From Saccharopolyspora gregorii (GTDB lineage Bacteria > Actinomycetota > Actinomycetes > Mycobacteriales > Pseudonocardiaceae): a DNA stretch of 64,000 bases. Of this stretch, positions 25,227 to 33,772 are shown piece after piece. The stretch covers positions 2,170,001 through 2,234,000 of the forward strand of contig NZ_CP059556.1 of the NCBI RefSeq assembly GCF_024734405.1, written 5' to 3'. Position numbers and translations under genes: made by a program. Each line of letters begins with the position of its first letter. Position 1 is the stretch's first letter. The notes beneath the pieces were generated by a model. It saw only the letters and a list, made by a program, of their open reading frames with translations, did no database searches and was not told the origin of the DNA.

Positions 25227-25853
25227 TCAGATCAACCCCTGCCGCATCACGTGGCCGACCGCGTGCGCCCGGTTGCGCAGCTGCAGGCGGGTGGTGACCT
25301 CGTGCAGGATGTTCTTCACCGTGCGCTCCGAGTACGACATCTTCCCCGCGATCTCCCCGGTGTCGAAGCCCTCCGAGATCAACCGCAGCACTTCCACCTC
25401 CCGCGCCGTCAACGTCGACAGGTTGAAGCCCTGCGCGTCGGCGGAACTGCGCTGCAACCGGCCCACGTGGTCCAGCAGCCGGGAGAGCATGTCGCCGGGC
25501 AGCACGCTCTCCCCGCGCACCAGGGCCGTGATCAGCCCGACGACCCGGTCCTGTTCGGCCTCGACCCGCCGCAGCACCGCGGACACCCCGCACTCGATGA
25601 CGATGCGCAACGCGTTCTGCCCGAACTCGCCGACGATGAGGCCGGTGCGGGTGCTCGGCGTCCGCTGCAACCGCCGCAGCAGCAGCACCGCCTCGTCGTC
25701 CACCCGGTCCACCACGACCAGCGACACCTGCGCCTTCTCGTGCTCGTCGAGCTTCAGCACGTCCACCTCGGGTCGCGGGCGCAGCTGCGCGGTCACGCCC
25801 GCGTGCAGCAGCGGGTCGCCCGCGTGCACCGCGACGGGCACTCTCGTGGTCAT
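25227..25853 (-). CDS. LuxR/NarL-type regulator with atypical receiver domain
   Basis: A 208-residue protein. The C-terminal LuxR HTH is clear: LSTLTAREVEVLRLISEGFD, then TGEIAGKMSYSERTVKNILH and EVTTRLQLRNRAHAV. The N-terminal half has receiver length, and a strand SLVVVDRVDD supplies an Asp at the phosphorylation place. However, the acidic pair is reduced to one Asp (VHAGDPL) and the conserved Lys is replaced (SAVLRRV). No histidine kinase is nearby. It may work without phosphorylation. It lies between the propeller gene and the divergent membrane protein, the likely local targets. Confidence 0.9.
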   Translation of the reverse strand: MTTRVPVAVHAGDPLLHAGVTAQLRPRPEVDVLKLDEHEKAQVSLVVVDRVDDEAVLLLRRLQRTPSTRTGLIVGEFGQNALRIVIECGVSAVLRRVEAEQDRVVGLITALVRGESVLPGDMLSRLLDHVGRLQRSSADAQGFNLSTLTAREVEVLRLISEGFDTGEIAGKMSYSERTVKNILHEVTTRLQLRNRAHAVGHVMRQGLI

Positions 25854-25991
25854 GTCCGCTCTCTCCTCACCTCGTGGGTGGTGGCCGGGAGGTCCGGGCA
25901 GTCGGGTTGCGTCGGTGCGGGCAGCCGCCCTGCCCGCCCGCTGCCCCCGAGACCCTGCCGCGGACGGCCGGGGGCACCTAGCTTTCGTCGG

Positions 25992-27317
25992 GTGAGCACC
26001 TCAGCTGTGTGGGAGAACGAGACGATCGTGGTCGCCCCGGGCGGGGAGGCCACCGCGACCCTGACCGTGCACAACGGCACCGACATCGTGGAGGCCTACG
26101 AGTTCGAGGTCGTCGGTCGCTGCTCGCCGTGGACCGTCGTCGAACCGGCGCGGCTCTCGCTCTACCCGGGGACGCGGGGCAGCGTGACGCTGCTGCTGCG
26201 CCCGCCGAGGTCTCCCGAAGTGCCCGCCGGGGAAGTGCCGCTGGCGGTGCGGGTCACCCCGGTGGAACGGCCCGAGCTGGTGGCGGTGCCCGAGACGACC
26301 GTGCACGTCGAACCGTTCCAGCAGCTGCGCGCGTGGCTGGCGCCGCAACGCCGCCGGGCCTGGCGCACCGGCCGCTTCCACGTGGTGCTGCACAACCAGG
26401 GCAACACGCCGATCGACGTGCCGCTGGAACCGGGGGACGCCGCCGAGGAACTGCGGTTCCGGCTGGAGGAGTCCCGGCCCCGGGTCGAACCGGACGAGCA
26501 GGTGGAGGTGCGGCTGCGGGCGCGCGCCGCGAAGCTGATCTGGTTCGGCGCCCCGGCGCGCACGCCGTTCGTGGTCACCGCCTCGCCGGTCGCGATCCAC
26601 GACGCGGTGGCGGCGCCCGCGGGTGCCGGTGCGTTTCCGGCGACGGGGTTCGAGGCGTACCCGGAGCAGCTGGACGGGGAGCTGCACCAGCTGCCGATCC
26701 TGCCGAAGTGGCTGCTGGCGTTGCTGGCGCTGCTGCTGGCGCTGCTGATCGCCTGGTTCGCGCTGCTGAAGCCGACGCTGGAGTCCGCGGCGAAGGAGGC
26801 CGCGGAGGAGCGGGCGCAGGAGATGGCGCGCAACGGCGAACTCGCCCCCGCTCCGCAGCCGCAGCCCGAACCGCCGCCCCCGGCGGAGGAACCAAGCGGG
26901 GACCAGCAGGACCGACCGCCCGGAACCGTTCCGCCCGGGAGCAACACCGTGCCGGGCGGCGGGCAGTTCTCCACGACCATTCGAGTGGCCACGAATGGCG
27001 GAGAGGCCGGTGCCCAGCCCTACATCGTCCCGGAGGGGAAGGTGTTCTACATCACCGACTTGGTGCTGGCGAACTCCCAGGGCGATGAAGGAGTGCTCAC
27101 CATTTGGTTCGGCGGTCGCATGGTCACCACGATCGCGCTGGAAACGTTCCGGAACCAGGACTACCACTGGGTCACGCCGATCGAAGTCCCCGCGGGCGGA
27201 CGCGTCGTCGGCGAGGTGAATTGCGCCCTGCCCGGAACTCCGCCGTCGGGGCAGCGCGCGCCGCGGTGCGTGGAGGTGCTCAACGTCAGCGGGGTGCTGC
27301 GGGATCTGCCGCGGTGA
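25992..27317 (+). CDS. Single-pass membrane protein of the eCIS locus
   Basis: A 441-residue protein. Residues 1-230 form two immunoglobulin-like/COG1470-type beta domains (VVAPGGEATATLTVHNGTD, then RTGRFHVVLHNQGNTPIDVP). One strong transmembrane helix (LLALLALLLALLIAWFALL, about 240-260) follows, then a charged helix (ESAAKEAAEERAQEM), a Pro/Gln linker and a C-terminal beta domain (IRVATNGGEAGAQPYIVPEG, VFYITDLVLANSQGDEG). The GTG start has no clear ribosome site. Large N-terminal and C-terminal domains on opposite membrane faces could couple the particle to the envelope. From memory, Streptomyces eCIS loci encode a bitopic protein (CisA) needed for their death phenotype; equivalence is inference. 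It is divergent from the LuxR gene. Confidence 0.82.
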   Translation: MSTSAVWENETIVVAPGGEATATLTVHNGTDIVEAYEFEVVGRCSPWTVVEPARLSLYPGTRGSVTLLLRPPRSPEVPAGEVPLAVRVTPVERPELVAVPETTVHVEPFQQLRAWLAPQRRRAWRTGRFHVVLHNQGNTPIDVPLEPGDAAEELRFRLEESRPRVEPDEQVEVRLRARAAKLIWFGAPARTPFVVTASPVAIHDAVAAPAGAGAFPATGFEAYPEQLDGELHQLPILPKWLLALLALLLALLIAWFALLKPTLESAAKEAAEERAQEMARNGELAPAPQPQPEPPPPAEEPSGDQQDRPPGTVPPGSNTVPGGGQFSTTIRVATNGGEAGAQPYIVPEGKVFYITDLVLANSQGDEGVLTIWFGGRMVTTIALETFRNQDYHWVTPIEVPAGGRVVGEVNCALPGTPPSGQRAPRCVEVLNVSGVLRDLPR

Positions 27318-27336
27318 CCCGGTGTTCCCGGATCCC

Positions 27337-27377
27337 GGCCGCCCGGAGCACCTCGGCCGCGGGGCGCTCCGGCGGCC
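27337..27377 (+). terminator. Hairpin after the eCIS membrane-protein gene
   Basis: Arms 27337-27349 and 27366-27377 pair over 12 bp with one bulged C, 20 bp after the stop. A G+C stem with no T-tract. It marks the right end of the eCIS region. Confidence 0.6.
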
Positions 27378-27643
27378 CGCTCGGTACCCCGACATGCGCA
27401 CCCCTCCCCGAATCGATCCCACGCCGCCCGATCGGCGTCCCCTGATCCAGCGAAGCACGAAATGCCGAACCCGGCCAGGAAGATCCACAGGAAGAACGGG
27501 CGCGCGCATTTCTTCCGGTCCAGAACCCGTGCACGGCTGATCGAGTGCATTTCCGCTGCCATTCGGGTGCGTCCGTTCGAGCAGTGGGAATGCGTCCGGT
27601 GACGGCGGGACCACCGGGACGGGGAATGGCGCGATCGCGGACG
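27378..27643. other. Gene-free stretch upstream of the NB-ARC regulator
   Basis: No convincing coding frame is present; short frames here are shadows. Together with the promoter region that follows (to 27791), the gap between genes is about 470 bp. Confidence 0.5.
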
Positions 27644-27747
27644 TTGTGCCGTGCGAAGCATCTCCGGATAATGGTGTCCGGAGATCATCGGGGGCTCGGG
27701 GAGAACGTCGGTACCGCAGCGTGGCGGCCTGAATTCCGGCGCGGTAC
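27644..27747 (+). promoter_or_regulatory. Promoter with operator-like inverted repeat over the -10
   Basis: TTGTGC (27644-27649) and GATAAT (27667-27672) are 17 bp apart, a good sigma-70-type pair. A perfect 9-bp inverted repeat, ATCTCCGGA (27660-27668) and TCCGGAGAT (27677-27685), brackets the -10 so that a bound regulator would block it. A second repeat, GTACCGC (27711-27717) and GCGGTAC (27741-27747), lies in the expected leader. The gene served is the XRE/NB-ARC regulator, which may control itself. Confidence 0.65.
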
Positions 27748-27791
27748 GTCGGCGGACCCGGTCCGCCGCTGCGGGAGAAGTGGTGGGGTAC

Positions 27792-29252
27792 ATGGCGCAG
27801 GTCGGTCCCGGCGACACCCCGCACCCCGGTTTCGGGACCGCGCTCCGGCGGCGCCGCGCCCGTGCCGGCCTCACCCAGGAGGAACTGGCCCGGCGCACCG
27901 GCATCAGCGCCCGCGCCATCGGCGACATGGAACGCGGGCGGGTGGCCCGCCCGCAGGCCCGGACGCTGCGTTCGCTGGCCGCGGCCCTCGCCACCGACGA
28001 GGGGGAGCTGCGGAACCTGTTGCCGCGCCCCGGGATCGGAACGCCGGAGGCCGCACCGGCTCCGCCGGACCCGGGCTGGGGCGGGATGCTGTGCGCGCTG
28101 CCGCCCGAGATCGCCGACCTCACCGGCCGCGAGCAGGCGGCCGCCGAGCTGCGGACCGTGGCCGCGGCGGAGCGCCGCCCCCGCAGCGCCCCCGTCGTGG
28201 CCGTCACCGGTCCGCCCGGAGTCGGCAAGTCCACCTTCCTGGTGCACACCGCGCACCGGCTCGCCGAGCACTACCCGGACGGCTGCCTCTTCCTGCCGAT
28301 GCACCGGTACGGGCGGGTGCGCCCGGAGAACGCGCTCGGGGTGGTGCTGCGCGCGCTCGGCGTCGCCGAGAACCGGCTGCCGCCCGGCGCCGACGCGCGC
28401 TCCAGCCTGTACCGCTCGCTGTTGCAGGGCCGCCGGGTGCTGCTGGTCCTCGACGACGTCACCGACGAGGCGCAGGTGCGGCCGCTGCTGCCCAGCGACC
28501 CGGACTGCCTGCTGCTCGTCGCCGGGCGCGGCGGGCTGGCCGGGTTGGAATCGGTGGCGCGGATCCCGCTGGACGTGCTCGCCCCGGCCGATTCGGTGCG
28601 GCTGCTCGGCGCCATCGCCGGGGACGAGCGGATGAGCCGCGAGCCGTCGGCGGCCGTGGCGCTGGCCGAGCTGTGCGGGCACCTGCCGCTGGCGCTGCGG
28701 ATCGCGGGCAACCGGCTCGCCGGGCGCCCCACCTGGCTGGTGTCCGACCTGCTGCGGCGGCTGGCGGACCGGCGCGGGCGGCTCGACGCGCTCACCGCGG
28801 GCGACCTGGCGGTGCGGCCGGTGCTCGCGGCGGTCCACCGGCGGTGCGGTGAGCTCGCCCGGACCGTGTTCCGGCGGCTCGCGCTCGCCAGGGACGGGGA
28901 GATCACGGTGCGGCGGGCCGCGCTGCTCGCGGAGCTCGACGTCGACTCCGTCGAACGGGCGCTGGAGGAACTGGTGGACCTCGGCCTGCTGGACTGCGTC
29001 GCGGGCGGCGGGCGCTACGCCCTGCCCGAACTGCCGCGGCTGTTCGCCGAGGAACGGCTTCGCGCGGAGGAATCGGGCCGGGAGGAGGCGGTGCGGGCGG
29101 CCGACCGCGCCTGCTCGGTCCCGTCGCGCCCTGCCGCGGGCGCCCGGCCGCAGCACCTGCCGCAGGTCGCGGGCCGCGAGCAACGCCGCGTCGCGGAGCC
29201 CCCGCTGCTGGGAGCGCTGCGCCTGCCCGAGGGGTTCGTCCGGCCGGACTAG
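27792..29252 (+). CDS. XRE HTH - NB-ARC (STAND) ATPase regulator
   Basis: A 486-residue protein from the ATG at 27792 (GTG starts at 27780 or 27783 are possible). The N-terminal XRE domain covers residues 13-70 (LTQEELARRTGISARAIGDM). The NB-ARC P-loop is at about 140-147 (VAVTGPPGVGKSTFL), Walker B-like VLLVLDDVTDEAQVRPL, and GLPL-equivalent LCGHLPLALRIAGNRLAG. A winged-helix-like region ends the ATPase (FRRLALARDGEITVRRAALL). The TPR sensor array usual in AfsR/SARP-type STAND proteins is missing, so it is a short form. The last ~60 residues are low-complexity. Candidate autoregulation is through the promoter repeat upstream. Confidence 0.88.
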   Translation: MAQVGPGDTPHPGFGTALRRRRARAGLTQEELARRTGISARAIGDMERGRVARPQARTLRSLAAALATDEGELRNLLPRPGIGTPEAAPAPPDPGWGGMLCALPPEIADLTGREQAAAELRTVAAAERRPRSAPVVAVTGPPGVGKSTFLVHTAHRLAEHYPDGCLFLPMHRYGRVRPENALGVVLRALGVAENRLPPGADARSSLYRSLLQGRRVLLVLDDVTDEAQVRPLLPSDPDCLLLVAGRGGLAGLESVARIPLDVLAPADSVRLLGAIAGDERMSREPSAAVALAELCGHLPLALRIAGNRLAGRPTWLVSDLLRRLADRRGRLDALTAGDLAVRPVLAAVHRRCGELARTVFRRLALARDGEITVRRAALLAELDVDSVERALEELVDLGLLDCVAGGGRYALPELPRLFAEERLRAEESGREEAVRAADRACSVPSRPAAGARPQHLPQVAGREQRRVAEPPLLGALRLPEGFVRPD

Positions 29253-29358
29253 CCGGACTTCCGCACTGGCCGGACTTCCGCGCGAACGGCGGCCGCTGAC
29301 CGGGGGTTCCCGGTGGTGGCTGGTCACGCGACGGGGGCGTGGGCCACGATGTTGCCCC

Positions 29359-30264
29359 ATGCGCACCGTGGTGTTGATCAATCCAGCTTCCGGCCGGGGC
29401 CGCGGCGCGGCCGTCGCCGCGCAGGCCGTCCGGCGGTTCCGCGTGGTCTCGGCGGTCCGCGTCGTGATCGCCGCCGACGCCGCCGAGTTCGCCACCGCCG
29501 CCCGCGCCGCGGTGGGCGACGACGTCGACGTGCTGGCCGTGGTCGGCGGGGACGGTGCCGCGCACGCCGCCGTGCAGGCCTGCGCCGGGGCGCGCACCGC
29601 GCTGGCGATCATCCCGGTGGGCACCGGCAACGACTTGGCCCGCGCGCTCGGCCTGCCCGCCGACCCGCTGGAGGCCGTGCGCGCCGCCACCGACGCCGTG
29701 CAGGGCGGGCACCGGCGGGCGCTGGACCTGGGCCGCGTGGTCGGCGGGCAGCGGTTCGCGACCGTGCTGTGCGCGGGGTTCGACGCCCAGGTCAACAGCA
29801 GGGTGAACCGCTCCCGGTTACCCATCGGGCGCGCCCGCTACGACGTGGCCGTGCTGCGCGAGCTCGCCCGGCTGCAGGCCATGCCGCTGCGGGTCGAAGC
29901 GGACAACGTGGTGCTCGACGTGGCCGCGACCTGCGTGGCCGTCGGCAACACGCCCTACTACGGCGGCGGGGTGCCGATCTGCCCCGGCGCGGACCCGGCC
30001 GACGGCCTGTTCGACGTGACCGTCGTCGGGGAGGTGGGGCGCGCCGACCTGCTGCGGGTGCTGCCCGCGATCCGCACCGGCGAGCACGTCGAGCACCCCG
30101 CGGTGCGCACGCTGCGGGCCCGCTCGGTGCGGCTCGGCGGCGGCAACGGCTGGACCGCGTTCGCCGACGGCGAACCGCAGGCCAGGCTGCCGGTGAGCCT
30201 GCGCTGCCAGCCCGCCGCGCTCCAGGTGCTCGCCCCGGCCGCGGCGAAGAGCGACGCGGCCTGA
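29359..30264 (+). CDS. Diacylglycerol kinase-family lipid kinase
   Basis: A 301-residue DAGK-catalytic-domain protein. It starts MRTVVLINPASGRGRGAAVA, has the ATP-binding VVGGDGAAHAAVQ motif near residue 62 and GTGNDLARALGLPADPLEA near 90, and ends with the family C-terminal beta domain (FADGEPQARLPVSL). Family members phosphorylate diacylglycerol or related lipids at the membrane. The ATG at 29359 matches homologous N-termini. In other actinomycetes this gene sits next to helY, as here, so it probably belongs to the conserved core and not to the eCIS. Confidence 0.9.
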   Translation: MRTVVLINPASGRGRGAAVAAQAVRRFRVVSAVRVVIAADAAEFATAARAAVGDDVDVLAVVGGDGAAHAAVQACAGARTALAIIPVGTGNDLARALGLPADPLEAVRAATDAVQGGHRRALDLGRVVGGQRFATVLCAGFDAQVNSRVNRSRLPIGRARYDVAVLRELARLQAMPLRVEADNVVLDVAATCVAVGNTPYYGGGVPICPGADPADGLFDVTVVGEVGRADLLRVLPAIRTGEHVEHPAVRTLRARSVRLGGGNGWTAFADGEPQARLPVSLRCQPAALQVLAPAAAKSDAA

Positions 30265-30281
30265 GCTGCCCGTTCATCTCG

Positions 30282-30331
30282 GGTGGCTGGGCCGTTCGCC
30301 CCGTTCCCGCCGGTCGAACGGCCCAGCCACC
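30282..30331 (+). terminator. Terminator hairpin after the lipid kinase gene
   Basis: A perfect 17-bp stem, 30282-30298 with 30315-30331 (GGTGGCTGGGCCGTTCG and its complement), and a 16-base loop. It separates the kinase gene from helY, which must therefore have its own promoter in the next ~80 bp. Confidence 0.8.
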
Positions 30332-30412
30332 TCGTCGGGCCGCGGGGTTGCGCGGCGGGTCCGGAGCACTGCGCGTGCGACGACGGTCGGTGCGATGTGA
30401 AAGCCTGTCAGG

Positions 30413-33400
30413 GTGGCTGTGAGCCGTTCGCACTCCGACATGTCGCATCCGGATCGCTCGGGATCGGATGAGAAGAACCCCGGTTCGCCCCGTGACCCGG
30501 TGGCCCAGAACCCGGCCGCCGAGGACCCGCCCGCGGTGGAGCCCGGTTCCGCCGACGCGTCCTCCGGGAGCGCGGGCCCGCCGCGCCGCAACCGGACCCG
30601 GGGCGGCCGCCGCACCGGTGCGCAGGCCCAGGGCGACCGGCCCGCCGGCGCGCGGGACCGGGGCGACCGGCCCGCCGAGCGGAACCGGGAAGACGGGCCC
30701 GCTGCCGAGCACGTCCGGGAGGACCGGCCCGCGGAAGCGCAGGACCGGGACGCCCCCACCGGCGAACCGGACCGGGACGGCCGCTCCGCCGCGGAAGGCG
30801 CTCGCCGCCGTCCCACCGGCGAGCAGGCCCGCCGCGGCGCGGACGCGGACGACGCCCCCGCCTCGCCCGCCGAGTCCTACGCCGCGCACCGCCGCCGCAG
30901 CGCGCACCCGAAGTTCGCCGAGTTCGCCGGTTCGCTGAGCTTCGAGCTCGACGCGTTCCAGCGCACCTCCTGCCAGGCCCTCGAATCCGGCCACGGCGTG
31001 CTGGTGTGCGCGCCGACCGGCGCGGGCAAGACCGTGGTCGGCGAGTTCGCGGTGCACCTGGCGCTGTCCGAGGGACGCCGCTGCTTCTACACCACCCCGA
31101 TCAAGGCGCTGTCCAACCAGAAGTTCGCCGACCTCTGCGAGCGCTACGGCGAGGACGCGGTGGGCCTGCTCACCGGCGACACCTCTATCAACGGGGACGC
31201 GCAGGTCGTGGTGATGACCACCGAGGTGCTGCGCAACATGCTGTACGCGGGCTCGCGCGGCATCGACCAGCTCGGCTACGTGGTGATGGACGAGGTGCAC
31301 TACCTCGCCGACCGGTTCCGCGGTGCCGTGTGGGAAGAGGTGATCCTGCACCTGCCGCAGCACGTGCAGCTGGCCAGCCTGTCGGCGACGGTCAGCAACG
31401 CCGAGGAGTTCGGCGAATGGCTCGTGGAGGTCCGCGGCGACACCACCGTCGTCGTCGACGAGCACCGGCCGGTGCCGCTGTGGCAGCACATGCAGGTCGG
31501 CTCCCGGATGTTCGACCTGTTCGGCGGCGAGACCTCGGAGCGGGAGCTGTCGCTGAACCCGCGGCTGCTGCGCCACACCCAGGAGCTGTCCCGGGTGCAC
31601 TCGCCGTACGGCCGCGGCCGCGGCGGTCCCGGTGGCGGCAGGCGCAAGGGGCCCCGGCCGCCGCGGTTCTTCGCACCGTCGCGGGTGGAGGTCCTGGACA
31701 GCTTGAACTCGGCGGGCCTGCTGCCCGCCATCGTGTTCATCTTCAGCCGCGCGGGCTGCGACGCGGCCGTGAGCCAGTGCATGCGCGCGGGACTGCGGCT
31801 CACCGGCGAGCACGAGGTCGACGAGATCCGCGAGGTCATCGAGGAGCACACCAGCTCGCTGCCCGAGGCGGACCTGTCGGTCCTCGGCTACTGGGAGTGG
31901 CGCGACGCGCTGGAGCGCGGGATCGCCGCGCACCACGCCGGTCTGCTGCCCGCGTTCAAGGAGACGGTGGAGGAGCTGTTCGTCCGCGGCCTCGTCAAGG
32001 CCGTGTTCGCCACCGAGACCCTCGCCCTCGGCATCAACATGCCCGCCCGCACCGTGGTGCTGGAGCGGCTGGTCAAGTTCAACGGCGAATCGCACGTCGA
32101 CCTCACGCCCGGCGAGTACACGCAGCTCACCGGGCGCGCGGGTCGGCGCGGCATCGACGTGGAGGGCCACGCCGTCGTGGTGTGGCAGCCGGGCGTGGAC
32201 CCGAAGCAGGTCGCGGGGCTCGCCTCCACCCGCACCTATCCGCTGCGCTCCTCGTTCCGGCCCGGCTACAACATGGCCGTGAACCTGGTGCAGCGGGTGG
32301 GCCGGGACGCGGCGCGCGACCTGCTGGAGCAGTCGTTCGCGCAGTTCCAGGCGGACCGCTCGGTGGTCGGCATGTCGCGGCGGGTGGACCGCAACGCCGA
32401 CGCCCTGGAGGGCTACGCGGAGTCGATGACCTGCCACCTCGGTGATTTCGCCGAGTACTTCTCACTGCGCCGCCGAATCTCCGAACGGGAGAAGGTGCTG
32501 GCCAGGCAGAACCGCGCGTCGAAGCGGGCCGAGGCGGCGAAGTCGCTGGAGAAGCTGCGCAAGGGCGACGTCATCCAGGTGCCCGCGGGCCGCCGCTCCG
32601 GGCTGGCCGTGGTCATCGACCCGGGCCTGGAGCCGATGGGGGAGCCGCGCCCGCTGGTGGTCACCGACGACCGCTGGTCCGGCCGGTTGTCCGTCGCCGA
32701 CTTCACCTCCCCGGTGGAGGCGCTGGGCCGGATGCGGCTGCCCAAGCACGTGGACACCCGGTCGCCGAAGTCGCGCCGCGACCTGGCCTCCAGCCTGCGG
32801 GACACCGGGATCTCGGTGGGCGGCGGGCGCGGCGGGCGCCGCTCCGACGTCGGGGACGACGCCGAACTGGCCAGCCTGCGCCGCGCGCTGAAGGCGCACC
32901 CGTGCCACGGCTGCGACGAGCGGGAGAAGCACGCCCGCTGGGCCGAGCGGTACGAGCGGCTGCGGTCCGAGACCGAGCACCTGCGGCGCAAGGTCTCCAC
33001 CACCACGCATTCGCTGGCGCGCGCGTTCGACCGGATCATCGGCCTGCTCGCCGAACGGGACTACGTCACGCCGGACGACCCGGAGCAGCCGGTCACCGAG
33101 AACGGCAGGCGGCTCACCCGGCTCTACAGCGAATCGGACCTGCTGGCCGCGGAATGCCTGCGCGCCGGGATCTGGCGGTCCTTGCAGCCGGCGGAACTCG
33201 CGGCCGTGGTGTCCGCGCTGGTCTACGAGTCCCGCCGGGAGGGCGCGGTCTCGCCGCCGGTGCCGTCCGGGGCGGTCGCCGACGTGCTGGACAAGACCTG
33301 GGACGTGTGGGGCGAGCTGGAGGAGGACGAGCGCAGGCACAAGCTCGACCGCACCCGGGAACCCGACGCCGGGTTCGCGTGGCCGGTGTACCGGTGGGCG

Positions 33401-33610
33401 CGCGGCGAGTCGCTGGAGCGGGTGCTCACCGCCGCCGAATCCACCGGTCACGAGCTGTCCGCGGGCGACTTCGTGCGCTGGTGCCGCCAGGTGGTGGACC
33501 TGCTCGACCAGATCCGCGACGTCACCGGCAAGTCCGATCCGGTGGGTTCGGCGGCGGCGAAGGCCGTCACCGCGATCCGCCGCGGGGTGGTCGCCGCGGG
33601 CGCCGTGTGA
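30413..33610 (+). CDS. helY: Ski2/Mtr4-like DEAD/DEAH-box RNA helicase HelY
   Basis: A 1065-residue helicase. After a disordered, charged N-terminal extension (residues 1-160), the core starts FELDAFQRTSCQALESGHGV. It has Walker A APTGAGKTVVGEF near 200, DEVH box VVMDEVHYLADRFRG near 290, motif III LASLSATVSNAEEFGEW, and motifs V-VI ALGINMPARTVVLERL and QLTGRAGRRGIDVEGH. The C-terminal ~180 residues are a DSHCT domain (CLRAGIWRSLQPAELAAVVS). The M. tuberculosis HelY is the named relative. The GTG at 30413 is the likely start, with another GTG two codons later. The extension, rich in RPAE/DRP repeats, is longer than I expect for the family. Confidence 0.94.
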   Translation: MAVSRSHSDMSHPDRSGSDEKNPGSPRDPVAQNPAAEDPPAVEPGSADASSGSAGPPRRNRTRGGRRTGAQAQGDRPAGARDRGDRPAERNREDGPAAEHVREDRPAEAQDRDAPTGEPDRDGRSAAEGARRRPTGEQARRGADADDAPASPAESYAAHRRRSAHPKFAEFAGSLSFELDAFQRTSCQALESGHGVLVCAPTGAGKTVVGEFAVHLALSEGRRCFYTTPIKALSNQKFADLCERYGEDAVGLLTGDTSINGDAQVVVMTTEVLRNMLYAGSRGIDQLGYVVMDEVHYLADRFRGAVWEEVILHLPQHVQLASLSATVSNAEEFGEWLVEVRGDTTVVVDEHRPVPLWQHMQVGSRMFDLFGGETSERELSLNPRLLRHTQELSRVHSPYGRGRGGPGGGRRKGPRPPRFFAPSRVEVLDSLNSAGLLPAIVFIFSRAGCDAAVSQCMRAGLRLTGEHEVDEIREVIEEHTSSLPEADLSVLGYWEWRDALERGIAAHHAGLLPAFKETVEELFVRGLVKAVFATETLALGINMPARTVVLERLVKFNGESHVDLTPGEYTQLTGRAGRRGIDVEGHAVVVWQPGVDPKQVAGLASTRTYPLRSSFRPGYNMAVNLVQRVGRDAARDLLEQSFAQFQADRSVVGMSRRVDRNADALEGYAESMTCHLGDFAEYFSLRRRISEREKVLARQNRASKRAEAAKSLEKLRKGDVIQVPAGRRSGLAVVIDPGLEPMGEPRPLVVTDDRWSGRLSVADFTSPVEALGRMRLPKHVDTRSPKSRRDLASSLRDTGISVGGGRGGRRSDVGDDAELASLRRALKAHPCHGCDEREKHARWAERYERLRSETEHLRRKVSTTTHSLARAFDRIIGLLAERDYVTPDDPEQPVTENGRRLTRLYSESDLLAAECLRAGIWRSLQPAELAAVVSALVYESRREGAVSPPVPSGAVADVLDKTWDVWGELEEDERRHKLDRTREPDAGFAWPVYRWARGESLERVLTAAESTGHELSAGDFVRWCRQVVDLLDQIRDVTGKSDPVGSAAAKAVTAIRRGVVAAGAV

Positions 33611-33772
33611 TCGGCCGCCGCGCCCGGATCGGTTGCGGCGGCGGCTGATCGCCGTCGGCCGCGCGACCCGGCGGGGTCATGGCGCGATGGCGCGCTGTGA
33701 TTGGATTCGGGGGTGCGGTGCGTCGGGGGTCGCGCGCCGCGCCGGAACTTTCAGCTTTCCCGGAGGTACTGG

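Noticed and set aside
26001-29825. 1274-residue minus-strand open frame
   Set aside because: It spans two unrelated plus-strand genes and an intergenic terminator. It is a shadow created by high-GC codon bias.
29792-32437. 881-residue minus-strand frame opposite helY
   Set aside because: Antisense to clear helicase motifs, with low-complexity composition.
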